38,409 nucleotides of DNA from Pseudonocardiales bacterium (GTDB lineage Bacteria; Actinomycetota; Actinomycetes; Mycobacteriales; Jatrophihabitantaceae), in the NCBI GenBank assembly GCA_003243915.1, contig QHCC01000173.1, forward strand, positions 1 through 38,409, read 5' to 3'. Below, one piece after another: positions 1 through 6,943 of the stretch. The position numbers were made by a program, and so were the translations under genes. The stretch's first letter is position 1; every line of letters starts with the position of its first letter. Under the pieces are notes generated by a model, which saw only the letters and a list, made by a program, of their open reading frames with translations, was not told where the DNA came from and searched no databases.

Positions 1-396
1 GACTACGAGGTGTTCCTGCTGTCCCGCATCCGCGAGGCGTGGCTGGACTCGCCACAGACCTCCGCCGACAACACCCACGCGGTCGCGCTGGGGCTGGGCC
101 GCACCGGGCGGATCGTCACTGCCGCCGCGCTGCTGATGGCCATCGTGTTCGCCGCGATAGCCGGTTCGCGGGTGTCGTTCATGATGCTGTTCGGCGCGGG
201 GCTTACCCTCGCGGTAGTGATGGACGCGACGATAGTGCGAGGAATCCTGGTGCCGGCCTTCATGCGGCTAGCCGGCCGGTGGAACTGGTGGGCACCGCGC
301 CCACTGGCCCGCCTGCACGCCCGCTTCGGCCTGTCCGAGGCGGCTGCCCCGTCCCCGGTCGACGTGGCCGAGCGAGAACTCATGACGACGCGATGA
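1..396 (+). CDS. MMPL family transporter, C-terminal part (5' truncated by window)
   Basis: The frame is open from base 1 and ends at a TGA at 394-396. It begins with DYEVFLLSRIREAW, the conserved stretch at the start of the last membrane-helix bundle of MMPL/RND-type exporters. About 131 residues are visible. Two hydrophobic segments follow (around AAALLMAIVFAAIA and LFGAGLTLAVVMDATIVRG), then RLAGRWNWWAP, which matches the usual cytoplasmic end of actinobacterial MMPL proteins. These are inner-membrane, proton-driven exporters of lipids, siderophores or drugs; the substrate cannot be told from this fragment. A TetR regulator lies 145 bp downstream on the same strand and is a plausible local repressor (inference). 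Confidence 0.9.
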   Translation, partial: DYEVFLLSRIREAWLDSPQTSADNTHAVALGLGRTGRIVTAAALLMAIVFAAIAGSRVSFMMLFGAGLTLAVVMDATIVRGILVPAFMRLAGRWNWWAPRPLARLHARFGLSEAAAPSPVDVAERELMTTR

Positions 397-541
397 GCGC
401 CTCCTGCGACAGTAGTGAGCGCGAGGGTAGTGAACGCGACCCAACCGCGAGGAGCGCTCGCGCGAAGAGCCGCTGGTCGCGCCGAAGGCGCGTGGCACGT
501 CGATGATCCCGCCGAGCGCAGCGAGCAGCCGTGAGCGGGGA

Positions 542-1225
542 ATGAAGCGGCGGCGAGCCTCCCGGGGATCCGGGGAGGATCTCCGGGCAGAGATCGTGGC
601 TGCGGCGAAGGAGTTGCTGGCCAAGTCGGGCAGTGCCGACGCCATGTCGATCCGGGCGGTGGCCGATGCGGTCGGCGTGACCTCGCCGTCGATCTACCTG
701 CACTTCGCCGACAAGGACGACCTGCTCAGCGCGGTGGTCGTCGACGTGTTCACCGAACTGGACGCGGCCATGCTGAGCGCCGCGGAAGGCCTCACGGCGC
801 CGATGGAACGGATGCGGGCCTTCGGCTTGGCGTACGTCCGGTTCGCAGTCGATCATCCCGAGCACTACCGGATCGCGGCGCTGGATTCGTGCCCGCGCCC
901 GAATGTGGACGAGGTGCTCGCGACGTCGGCGTTCGAGCACTTCAATGCGACGGTCAAGCAGTGCATGGACGCCGGCATCTTCGCCCCCGGCGACCCGTTG
1001 CCCATAACCCTCGAGCTCTGGGCGGCGGCGCACGGAATCGCGGCGCTGATGATCACCAAGCCCTTCCTGCCGTGGGGCGATGTCGAGCAGGTCGCCGATC
1101 GGGTGCTCCGTGCGGCGGCGTTGGGCCGCGCGACCGCCGACCTCATCGGCGGCGACGTCACCCCGGCCCGCGTCACCGAGTGGCTGGCCGCGCAGAAGAC
1201 GCCGGCCCGCTCACCGAAGCAGTGA
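542..1225 (+). CDS. TetR/AcrR family transcriptional regulator
   Basis: Protein of 227 residues from the ATG at 542 (MKRRRASRGSG); the ORF track starts 13 codons earlier at 503, but the intervening residues look non-family. A GAGCGGGGA purine run sits directly before the ATG, with short spacing. The N-terminal helix-turn-helix reads SIRAVADAVGVTSPSIYLHFADKDDL, the classic TetR DNA-binding signature, and the C-terminal half (WAAAHGIAALMI) resembles the TetR_C_33-type ligand-binding domain. It should act as a dimeric repressor released by a small ligand. It sits between an MMPL exporter and a methyltransferase whose start is 3 bp after its stop, so it probably regulates one or both (inference). 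Confidence 0.92.
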   Translation: MKRRRASRGSGEDLRAEIVAAAKELLAKSGSADAMSIRAVADAVGVTSPSIYLHFADKDDLLSAVVVDVFTELDAAMLSAAEGLTAPMERMRAFGLAYVRFAVDHPEHYRIAALDSCPRPNVDEVLATSAFEHFNATVKQCMDAGIFAPGDPLPITLELWAAAHGIAALMITKPFLPWGDVEQVADRVLRAAALGRATADLIGGDVTPARVTEWLAAQKTPARSPKQ

Positions 1226-1228
1226 CCG

Positions 1229-2128
1229 GTGCGCGTCCCGCAGCTGCCGGCTGAGCTGCACACCTCCGAGCGACCCAGTTCGACGGCCCAGTGGACGACG
1301 CTCGGGCGGGCGCTCGAGCTGGAACGCCCGAGGGGCCGGCGAATCGTCAGCGACGAGTACGCGCCGGTGTTCCTGAGCCCGCTGAGCCGCACAGTGCTGG
1401 CCCCGCTGCGGCTGAGCATCCCGCTGGTGCAGCTGGCCGAACGTCATCCGCTGGCCGGCGTGTCGGCCTCCGCACTGTGCCGGCACCGCTTCATCGACGA
1501 GCATCTGCGTGCCGCGCTCGCCGACGCCGAGGTCGCGCAGGTGCTGATTCTCGGCGCCGGATACGACAGCCGCGCCTACCGCTTCGCCGACGAGCTGGCC
1601 GGACGCCCCGTTCACGAGGTCGACCTGCCGCCGCTGTCGCGGCGCAAAGCCCAGATCGTCGCAGAACATCCAGCCTGTTTCATCGGCAATGCCATCACCC
1701 GCGTCGAGATCGACTTCCGCACCGAGTCGCTGGCCGACCGGTTGACACAGAGTGGTTTCGTGGTGGGCGCGCGGACGTTCGTGGTGTGGGAGGGCGTCAG
1801 CATGTACCTCACCCGCGCTGCCGTCACCGACACTCTCGGCACGCTCGGTGGGCTGTGCGGCGCCGGCTCCACGGTGGCCATGGACTTCTGGTATCGCCTG
1901 GACGGGATGGCGCCAGGCAGGCAGGTGCGCCGGCTCGGCGCGCGAGCCATCGCGTTGATCGGAGAGCCGGTCACGTTCGGCGTCGCGCCGACGGACGTGG
2001 CCGCCCTGCTCCGCGTCCACGGCTTCGAGGTGTTCGACCTCGTACGATCGCACGAGCTCGCGGCGCGCTACTCGACGGGCGGCCGCCCGTGCGAGGAGTC
2101 GATCTACGTGCTCGCCGCGCGACACTGA
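1229..2128 (+). CDS. Class I SAM-dependent methyltransferase, LCMT/PPM (TIGR00027-like) family
   Basis: Protein of 299 residues starting at a GTG 3 bp after the tetR stop, so the pair is probably co-transcribed. The SAM-binding motif VLILGAGYDSRAYR followed by HEVDLPPLSRRKAQ is diagnostic of the leucine carboxyl methyltransferase-like family, which is greatly expanded in mycobacteria and relatives. FVVWEGVSMYL is the family's post-III region. Members methylate small molecules or polyketide-like products, but most actinobacterial ones have no known substrate, and none can be assigned here. The start is set by the GTG; an N-terminus near RPSSTAQWTTLGRALE would also fit the family. Confidence 0.88.
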   Translation: MRVPQLPAELHTSERPSSTAQWTTLGRALELERPRGRRIVSDEYAPVFLSPLSRTVLAPLRLSIPLVQLAERHPLAGVSASALCRHRFIDEHLRAALADAEVAQVLILGAGYDSRAYRFADELAGRPVHEVDLPPLSRRKAQIVAEHPACFIGNAITRVEIDFRTESLADRLTQSGFVVGARTFVVWEGVSMYLTRAAVTDTLGTLGGLCGAGSTVAMDFWYRLDGMAPGRQVRRLGARAIALIGEPVTFGVAPTDVAALLRVHGFEVFDLVRSHELAARYSTGGRPCEESIYVLAARH

Positions 2129-2136
2129 GACGCCGC

Positions 2137-2188
2137 TGATCAACAGCCCGTGAGCCTGGCTGCTGCCATGCTGGCGGCGTGTTGATCA
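2137..2188. terminator. Inverted repeat between convergent genes; possible terminator or dispersed repeat
   Basis: Perfect 9-bp arms TGATCAACA (2137-2145) and TGTTGATCA (2180-2188) flank a 34-nt loop that itself contains short GC pairings. The hairpin starts 8 bp after the methyltransferase stop, in a convergent intergenic gap. The right arm, read on the minus strand, is GTGATCAACACGCC, which recurs in the repeat region at 31208 and 31370. It may therefore be a member of a dispersed repeat rather than a simple terminator. There is no U-tract. Confidence 0.45.
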
Positions 2189-2222
2189 CCTAGCGAAGGG
2201 CGCCCCCACGGATCGAGCATGC

Positions 2223-2366
2223 GAACCAGCCGAACCAGCCGAACCAGCCGAGCTGGCCGAGCTGGCCGAGCTGGCCGAGCTGGCCGAGCTGGCCGAACCA
2301 GCCGAACCAGCCGAGCTGGCCGAACCAGCCGAGCTGGCCGAGCCAGCCGAACCAGCCGAACCAGCC
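2223..2366. repeat. 9-bp tandem repeat (minisatellite), 16 units
   Basis: Sixteen uninterrupted 9-bp units of two types: GAACCAGCC (A) and GAGCTGGCC (B), plus one hybrid GAGCCAGCC (C). Read left to right the order is AAA BBBBB AA B A B C AA. The cores CCAGC and GCTGG are reverse complements, so A and B blocks can base-pair with each other. The array ends 8 bp before the asnC stop codon (TAG, read on minus). Several frames stay open through it only because 9 is a multiple of 3, giving low-complexity shadow ORFs; I do not regard these as genes. Confidence 0.95.
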
Positions 2367-2374
2367 GACCGACG

Positions 2375-2869
2375 CTAACCGCCGCCGATATCGACCGCCT
2401 GCACCCGGTCCTCGAACTTGGTCGACAGCACCACAGTGGTGCGGGTGCGGGCCACACCCTTGATGGCATTCAGCATGCCGATCGCCCCCTCCAGGCCGGC
2501 GACATCGGGCACCCTGACCTTGACGACGAATGTCTCCTCGCCGGCGACGAACCAGCAGTGCTCGACCACCGGCAGCGCGGCCAGTGCTTCGCACAGCTCG
2601 TCGGTATCGGCGCTGTCGTTGATGAAGATGCCGATCAGCGCATTCATGGCGTAGCCCAGGGACTCCGCCGCGACGGCCGCGTGGTAGCCGGTGATCACAC
2701 CGGCGGCCTCCAGTTTGGCCACCCGTTCGTGGACGGCCGGCGCGCTCAGGCCGACGAGCCGCGCCAGCTCGGCGTAGGTGGCGCGGGCGTTCGCGCGCAA
2801 GGCATCGAGCAGTCGCCGGTCGACGGAGTCCACCAGCGCAGTCGACCCGAGCCGCCGGTGACTAGTCAA
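2375..2869 (-). CDS. Lrp/AsnC family transcriptional regulator
   Basis: Protein of 164 residues from a TTG start at 2869 that overlaps the end of ubiX by 8 bp; a GTG at 2833 (VDSVDRRLL) is the alternative start. The N-terminal winged HTH reads VDRRLLDALRANARATYAELARLVGLSAPAVHERVAKLEAAGVI, and the C-terminal RAM/effector domain contains EHCWFVAGEETFVVKVRV. From memory, an AsnC-type regulator occupies the same place beside ubiX in the Streptomyces menaquinone (mqn) cluster, so a link to futalosine-pathway control is possible. Amino acids are the usual effectors. The coupling to ubiX suggests co-transcription from upstream mqnP. Confidence 0.93.
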   Translation of the reverse strand: MTSHRRLGSTALVDSVDRRLLDALRANARATYAELARLVGLSAPAVHERVAKLEAAGVITGYHAAVAAESLGYAMNALIGIFINDSADTDELCEALAALPVVEHCWFVAGEETFVVKVRVPDVAGLEGAIGMLNAIKGVARTRTTVVLSTKFEDRVQAVDIGGG

Positions 2870-3494
2870 GTTCGCGGGCGGCGCCCAGGTGGCCGGTCCA
2901 GCGGGTGATCAGGTCATGCTCGACCCCGATCGCGTCGAGCACCTTGGCCGCCACGAAGTCGACGAGCTGCGCCACCGTCTGCGGTGCGCTGTAGAACGCT
3001 GGGCTGGCGGGCAGGACCACCGCGCCGGCGTCGTGCAGCGTGAGCATGTGCTGCAGGGTGGCTCTGGTGTAGGGCGCCTCGCGCGGAACGACCACGAGCG
3101 GGCGGCGTTCCTTGAGCGTGACGTCGGCCGCGCGCTGCAGCAGGTCCTTCGACAGCCCGATCGCGATGCCGGCGACCGCGGCGGTCGAGGCCGGCACCAC
3201 CACCATGCCCCGGGCCGGATAGGAGCCGCTGGCCGGTCCTGCGGCTAGATCGCCCGCGGGCCAGTAGGTGACGTGCGCGATGTCGCGGCCGAGCCAGCCG
3301 GCCAGATCGTCGCGCCAGTGGCCGTCGCGAAACGTCAACCCCGTCTCGTCGAGCAGGGTGAGACGCGCGGCGCGGGAGACGATTAGATCCACCGGATGGC
3401 CGGCGTCGAGCAGCCCGGTGAGCACCGCCCGGGCGTAGGGCGTGCCGGACGCGCCAGACACCCCCACCACCCAAGGCCGGCGGGTGCTAGTCAC
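2862..3494 (-). CDS. ubiX: UbiX-like flavin prenyltransferase
   Basis: Protein of 210 residues from the GTG at 3494 (VTSTRRPWVVGVSGASGTPYA); the ORF track extends upstream through a large palindrome that is unlikely to be coding. GVSGASGTPYA is the FMN-binding N-terminus of UbiX/Pad1. VVVPASTAAVAGIAIGLSKDLLQRAADVTLKERRPLVVVPREAPY and LPASPAFYSAPQTVAQLVDFVAAKVLDAIG are the standard later motifs. UbiX attaches a dimethylallyl group to FMN, making the prenylated FMN cofactor that UbiD decarboxylases require; a UbiD lies about 2 kb away. In the futalosine pathway this pair performs the late decarboxylation of the naphthoquinone precursor. The start codon lies at the very edge of the palindrome arm. 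Confidence 0.93.
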   Translation of the reverse strand: MTSTRRPWVVGVSGASGTPYARAVLTGLLDAGHPVDLIVSRAARLTLLDETGLTFRDGHWRDDLAGWLGRDIAHVTYWPAGDLAAGPASGSYPARGMVVVPASTAAVAGIAIGLSKDLLQRAADVTLKERRPLVVVPREAPYTRATLQHMLTLHDAGAVVLPASPAFYSAPQTVAQLVDFVAAKVLDAIGVEHDLITRWTGHLGAARELD

Positions 3495-3558
3495 CGCTTT
3501 GCACCTTTGAGCGCCCCAAATCAGCCCAATTTGGGGCGCTGAAAGGTGCAAAGCGGTG
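3492..3558. repeat. Near-perfect 67-bp palindrome between mqnP and ubiX
   Basis: The left arm (3492-3521) and right arm (3529-3558) are 30 nt each and complementary at 29 of 30 positions, with a 7-nt loop CAGCCCA. The arms begin CACCGCTTTGCACC and end in the AT-rich CCCCAAAT. The element fills almost the whole gap between the mqnP stop (3561) and the ubiX GTG (3492-3494). As RNA it would form a very stable hairpin that includes the ubiX start codon. It is clearly lower in GC than its surroundings and lacks a U-tract. It may be a REP/MITE-type insertion, an attenuator or an RNA-processing site. Confidence 0.9.
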
Positions 3559-3560
3559 CA

Positions 3561-4478
3561 TCATGCGGCCAGGCCGTGGATGAGCAGGTCACCCACGCCG
3601 CATCCGAACAACCCGATGCCGATGACGCCGTTGGCGGTGAAGAACGCCCGGTTGACGCGCGAGAGGTCATCGGCGCGCACGATCGTGTGCTCGTAGGCGA
3701 GCACGACCGCGGTTAGTGCGACGCCCACCCACCACAGCCAACCCAGCCCGGCCGCCGCGCCGAACCAGACGAAGGCCGCCAGGGACGCGGCGTGCACGGC
3801 GGCCGAGGCACGCAGCGCCGTCACAATGCCGAAGCGCGCCGGGAACGAGCGGGAGCCGATCCGACGGTCGATCTCGGCGTCCTGGCAGGAGTAGATCAGG
3901 TCGAAGCCGCCGATCCAGGTGCCGACCGCGATACCGAGCGCGTACGGCGCCGCCGATGTCAGGACGCCGGCGTGATCGGTCACCGCGATCCAGGCACCGA
4001 CCGGAGCGACGAACTGGGCCAGGGCGAGCAGCACCTGCGGGAAGTCGGTGAACCGTTTGCCGTAGGAGTACAGGACGAGCAGGGCAATCGCGACCGGTGC
4101 GAGCGCCAGGCACAGCCACGAGAGCAGGGCCGCCGAGGTGAGGAAGATCGCCAGCGCCACGACCGTACCGACCCACGCCGAACGAACAGACAGCTGACCG
4201 GTGACCAGCTCGCGCCGGGCGGTGCGCGGGTTCAGCGCGTCGAAGTCACGGTCCAGGATGCGGTTTGCCGACATCGCCACCGTGCGCGCCGACACCATCG
4301 CGACGGTGATCAGTGCGAGCTGCATCCAGTGCACGGTCCGGCTCTGCAGCCACATCGCCGTGAGGGCCGAGATATAGGCAAAGGGCAGCGCGAACACCGA
4401 ATGCTCGATCATCACCAGTCGCAGGAACGCCCTGACCTTGTTCGGTTCAGGCGTCGCGACGACCGGGGTGGCGGACAC
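3561..4478 (-). CDS. mqnP: MqnP-type UbiA family polyprenyltransferase (menaquinone biosynthesis)
   Basis: Protein of 305 residues from the GTG at 4478 (VSATPVVATPEPNKVRAF); the longer track ORF has an arginine-rich, non-family extension. NRILDRDFDALNPRTARREL is the first aspartate-rich prenyl-diphosphate/Mg motif, and YSCQDAEIDRRIGSRSFPARFG is the second; both match the 4-hydroxybenzoate/MqnP branch of UbiA. About eight hydrophobic helices are visible, so it is an integral membrane enzyme that joins a polyprenyl tail to an aromatic acid. Flanking ubiX and ubiD argue for the futalosine menaquinone route rather than MenA; the early genes mqnA-E are not in this window. It is the first minus-strand gene of an mqnP-ubiX-asnC unit. 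Confidence 0.9.
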   Translation of the reverse strand: MSATPVVATPEPNKVRAFLRLVMIEHSVFALPFAYISALTAMWLQSRTVHWMQLALITVAMVSARTVAMSANRILDRDFDALNPRTARRELVTGQLSVRSAWVGTVVALAIFLTSAALLSWLCLALAPVAIALLVLYSYGKRFTDFPQVLLALAQFVAPVGAWIAVTDHAGVLTSAAPYALGIAVGTWIGGFDLIYSCQDAEIDRRIGSRSFPARFGIVTALRASAAVHAASLAAFVWFGAAAGLGWLWWVGVALTAVVLAYEHTIVRADDLSRVNRAFFTANGVIGIGLFGCGVGDLLIHGLAA

Positions 4479-4563
4479 GCACCGAGTGTGCCAGCCGCCC
4501 TCCGCCTCGCCCCGCCGGCGCCTGGTTTGACACCGCGCGCCCGGCAAGTGGGAGGGTTGCCGG

Positions 4564-5400
4564 ATGGCGACACAGGTGATGAATCTGCTCATGGAGGCGC
4601 TCGGGCAGCTGCGCGTCCAATCCACGCCGAAGCGGGTCCGTGCCCTCATCGGCGACGCGGTCGCGGCCGACACCACCCACCCGATGCTGGTGTGGGAGCC
4701 GGGTCGCGGCGTCCCCTACTACGCCGTCCCTGTCGACGACCTGCGTGTCCAGCTCATCCCTACCGAGGATGATCGGAACACCGCAACCGCCGACGCGCAG
4801 CAGGACGACGGCGGCGGCGGCGTGAAATTCGTCCCTCCCGGCAACTTCCGGGGGCACACCACCGACGGCGTCGAGATGACCGTGGTGGGGCTCGGCCCCA
4901 ACCTGCCCGGTGCGGCGTTCCTGCCGCTGGACATCGACCTGGCCGGCTACGCCATCCTCGACTTCGACGCCTTCGATGCCTGGCTCGAGGAGGACGAGGC
5001 GATCATCGGCCATCCCCGCGATCCATTCCACCGCATCGACGTCCGGCGCAGCTCCCGCCACGTCAAGGTGAGCCTCGACGGCGTCGTCCTGGCCGACAGC
5101 ACGCGCCCGCAACTGGTGTTCGAGACGCCGTTGCCGGTGCGGTACTACCTGCCCACCGAGGACGTGCGCGTCGGCCTGGTCGGACCGAGCGCGACGAGCT
5201 CGGCGTGCGCGTACAAGGGGATCGCGTCCTACTTCACCGCGCAACTGCCCGACCGCGAAGTGCCCGACATCGCGTGGTCCTACCTGAGCCCGCTGCCGGA
5301 TGCGATCGACCTGCGCGGCCTGATGTGCTTCTACAACGAGCGCGTCGACATCGAACTAGACGGCCAACCGCTGGAGCAGGCCGTCACCCGCTGGTCGTGA
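4564..5400 (+). CDS. DUF427 domain protein (two tandem domains)
   Basis: Protein of 278 residues from an ATG preceded by GGGAGGG about 7 nt upstream. The second half, VKVSLDGVVLADSTRPQLVFE through YYLPTEDVRV to AYKGIASYF and LMCFYNERVDIELDGQ, is a clear DUF427 domain. The first half (HPMLVWEPGRGVPYYAVPVDDLRVQLIP) is a more diverged copy carrying a Gly-rich insertion (DDGGGGVKF). DUF427 proteins are small cytoplasmic beta-rich proteins with no established reaction. The gene is oriented against its menaquinone neighbours, diverging from mqnP and converging on ubiD with a 22-bp gap, so it is probably an independent insertion in the cluster. Confidence 0.85.
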   Translation: MATQVMNLLMEALGQLRVQSTPKRVRALIGDAVAADTTHPMLVWEPGRGVPYYAVPVDDLRVQLIPTEDDRNTATADAQQDDGGGGVKFVPPGNFRGHTTDGVEMTVVGLGPNLPGAAFLPLDIDLAGYAILDFDAFDAWLEEDEAIIGHPRDPFHRIDVRRSSRHVKVSLDGVVLADSTRPQLVFETPLPVRYYLPTEDVRVGLVGPSATSSACAYKGIASYFTAQLPDREVPDIAWSYLSPLPDAIDLRGLMCFYNERVDIELDGQPLEQAVTRWS

Positions 5401-5422
5401 ACCAGGCGCCGCGTCGGCGGAC

Positions 5423-6889
5423 TCATCGACGCCCGCGCCCGATCCCGTACTCGTTCCAGCGCCGATCGACCTTGGCCGTCGTTGCGGCGTCCAGCACGCA
5501 TTCCGCGGGCCAGCCGCCGGCGCGGCGGTAGCCCTCGGTAGGCAGCTTGCGCGTCGCGTCGACCCCGAGCTTGCCGCCGAAGAACTGCTCGTAGGACGCG
5601 TGGTCTAGGTGGTCGACCGGCCCGACGGTGTGCAGCGCGTCGTGGGCGTAGTCGACGTTGCCGAACGCGCGCCAGGCCACCTCGGAGTAGTCGTGGACGT
5701 CGCAGTCGGCGTCGACCACGACGATCAGCTTCGACAGCGACAGCAGGCCGGCGCCCCAGATCGCGTTCATCACCTTCTGCGCGTGTTTCGGGAACCGTTT
5801 GTCGATCGAGACGATGCAGCAGTTGTGGAACACGCCGGCCACGGGCAGGTCGTAGTCGACGATCTCGGGCACCGTCATCCGGATGAGCGGCAGGAAGATC
5901 CGTTCGGTGGCCTTGCCCATCGGCCCGTCCTCCTGCGGCGGGCGCCCCACGATGATCGACTGGTAGATCGGGGCCGTCCGCATCGTCAGTGTCTCGACGC
6001 GCACGAACGGGAAGGGCTCCACAGGAGTGTAGAAGCCGGTGTGGTCGCCGAAGGGCCCCTCCGGCAGGCGCCGCCCCGGTTCGACCCAGCCCTCGAGCAC
6101 CACCTGCGCCGCGGCCGGGACCTGCAGCGGCACCGACAGGCAGTCGACCATGTCGACCCGCTCGCGTTGCAGGAAGCCGGCGAACAGGTACTCGTCGATC
6201 TCGGCGGGCAGCGGCGCCGAGGCCGCATACGTCACCGCCGGCGGGCAGCCGAACGCGATTGCCACCGGCAGCCGCTCACCGCGACGCTCGGCCACTGCCG
6301 CGTGCGACGTGGAGTCCTTGTGGATCTGCCAGTGCAGGCTGACGGTGCGCGAGTCCTGCAGTTGCAGGCGGTACATGCCGAGGTTGCGCGCGCCGGTGTC
6401 CAGGTGCCTGGTGTGCGTCAGGCCGAGATTGAGGAAGACGCCGCCGTCGTCGGGCCAGGACTTGATCCCGGGCAGGATCGACAGGTCCACGTCGTCGCCG
6501 CGCACGACGACCTCCTGGCACGGGGCGATCTTGACGTGCCGCGGCGGCGCCGCCCGCAGCTGGGCCACCTTGCCCAGCGCGTCGCGCAGGCCACCGACCC
6601 CGCGCGGCAGTTCCGGGCGCAGCAGATCGGCAATGCGCGCGCCGATCTCGTCGAGGTCGTCGACGCCCAGTGCCATGGCCATTCGGTGCTCGGTACCGAA
6701 GACGTTCATGGCCAGCGGCATCGTGCCCCGCGTCGGGTTCTCGAACAGCAGGGCGGGGCCCTGCTCACGAACCACCCGCGTCACGATGGCGGTGACCTCG
6801 AGGTGCGGGTCGACCGGTGCTTGCACCCGCGCCAGGTCGCCATCGCGCTCGAGCGCGCTCAGGAAGGCCTGCAGGTCGGAGAACGCCAC
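5423..6889 (-). CDS. ubiD: UbiD-family decarboxylase (menaquinone biosynthesis)
   Basis: Protein of 488 residues, the usual UbiD length, from a GTG at 6889 (MAFSDLQAFLSALERDGDLARV). The sequence is UbiD-like throughout: LLFENPTRG near the N-terminus, then EGPFGDHTGFYTP and GRPPQEDGPMGKATERIFLP around the prFMN/metal and catalytic Glu-Arg region, and HAQKVMNAIWG later. UbiD enzymes use prenylated FMN made by UbiX to decarboxylate aromatic acids. Beside a MqnP-type prenyltransferase, the likely substrate is the prenylated 6-naphthoate intermediate of the futalosine pathway (mqnL-like; inference). The ccsB stop lies 54 bp upstream, so it may be read together with the cytochrome c assembly genes. 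Confidence 0.94.
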   Translation of the reverse strand: MAFSDLQAFLSALERDGDLARVQAPVDPHLEVTAIVTRVVREQGPALLFENPTRGTMPLAMNVFGTEHRMAMALGVDDLDEIGARIADLLRPELPRGVGGLRDALGKVAQLRAAPPRHVKIAPCQEVVVRGDDVDLSILPGIKSWPDDGGVFLNLGLTHTRHLDTGARNLGMYRLQLQDSRTVSLHWQIHKDSTSHAAVAERRGERLPVAIAFGCPPAVTYAASAPLPAEIDEYLFAGFLQRERVDMVDCLSVPLQVPAAAQVVLEGWVEPGRRLPEGPFGDHTGFYTPVEPFPFVRVETLTMRTAPIYQSIIVGRPPQEDGPMGKATERIFLPLIRMTVPEIVDYDLPVAGVFHNCCIVSIDKRFPKHAQKVMNAIWGAGLLSLSKLIVVVDADCDVHDYSEVAWRAFGNVDYAHDALHTVGPVDHLDHASYEQFFGGKLGVDATRKLPTEGYRRAGGWPAECVLDAATTAKVDRRWNEYGIGRGRR

Positions 6890-6943
6890 AACCGCCAGTA
6901 TCCCTGCGCCTCACCAGCTGCACGTACCTGGCGGGGCAGGCCG

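Noticed and set aside
397-541. Short GC inverted repeats between the MMPL and tetR genes
   Set aside because: Small pairings such as GCGAG/CTCGC are expected by chance in such GC-rich DNA; no convincing operator or terminator.
2223-2366. CRISPR array
   Set aside because: Units are 9 bp with no spacers and no cas genes nearby.
2140-2908. Repeat-coded ORFs through the minisatellite (LVRLVRPARPAR, GWFGQLGQLG, RTSRAGRAGR)
   Set aside because: They exist only because the unit length is a multiple of three without stops; they overlap asnC in other frames and have no start or ribosome-binding evidence.
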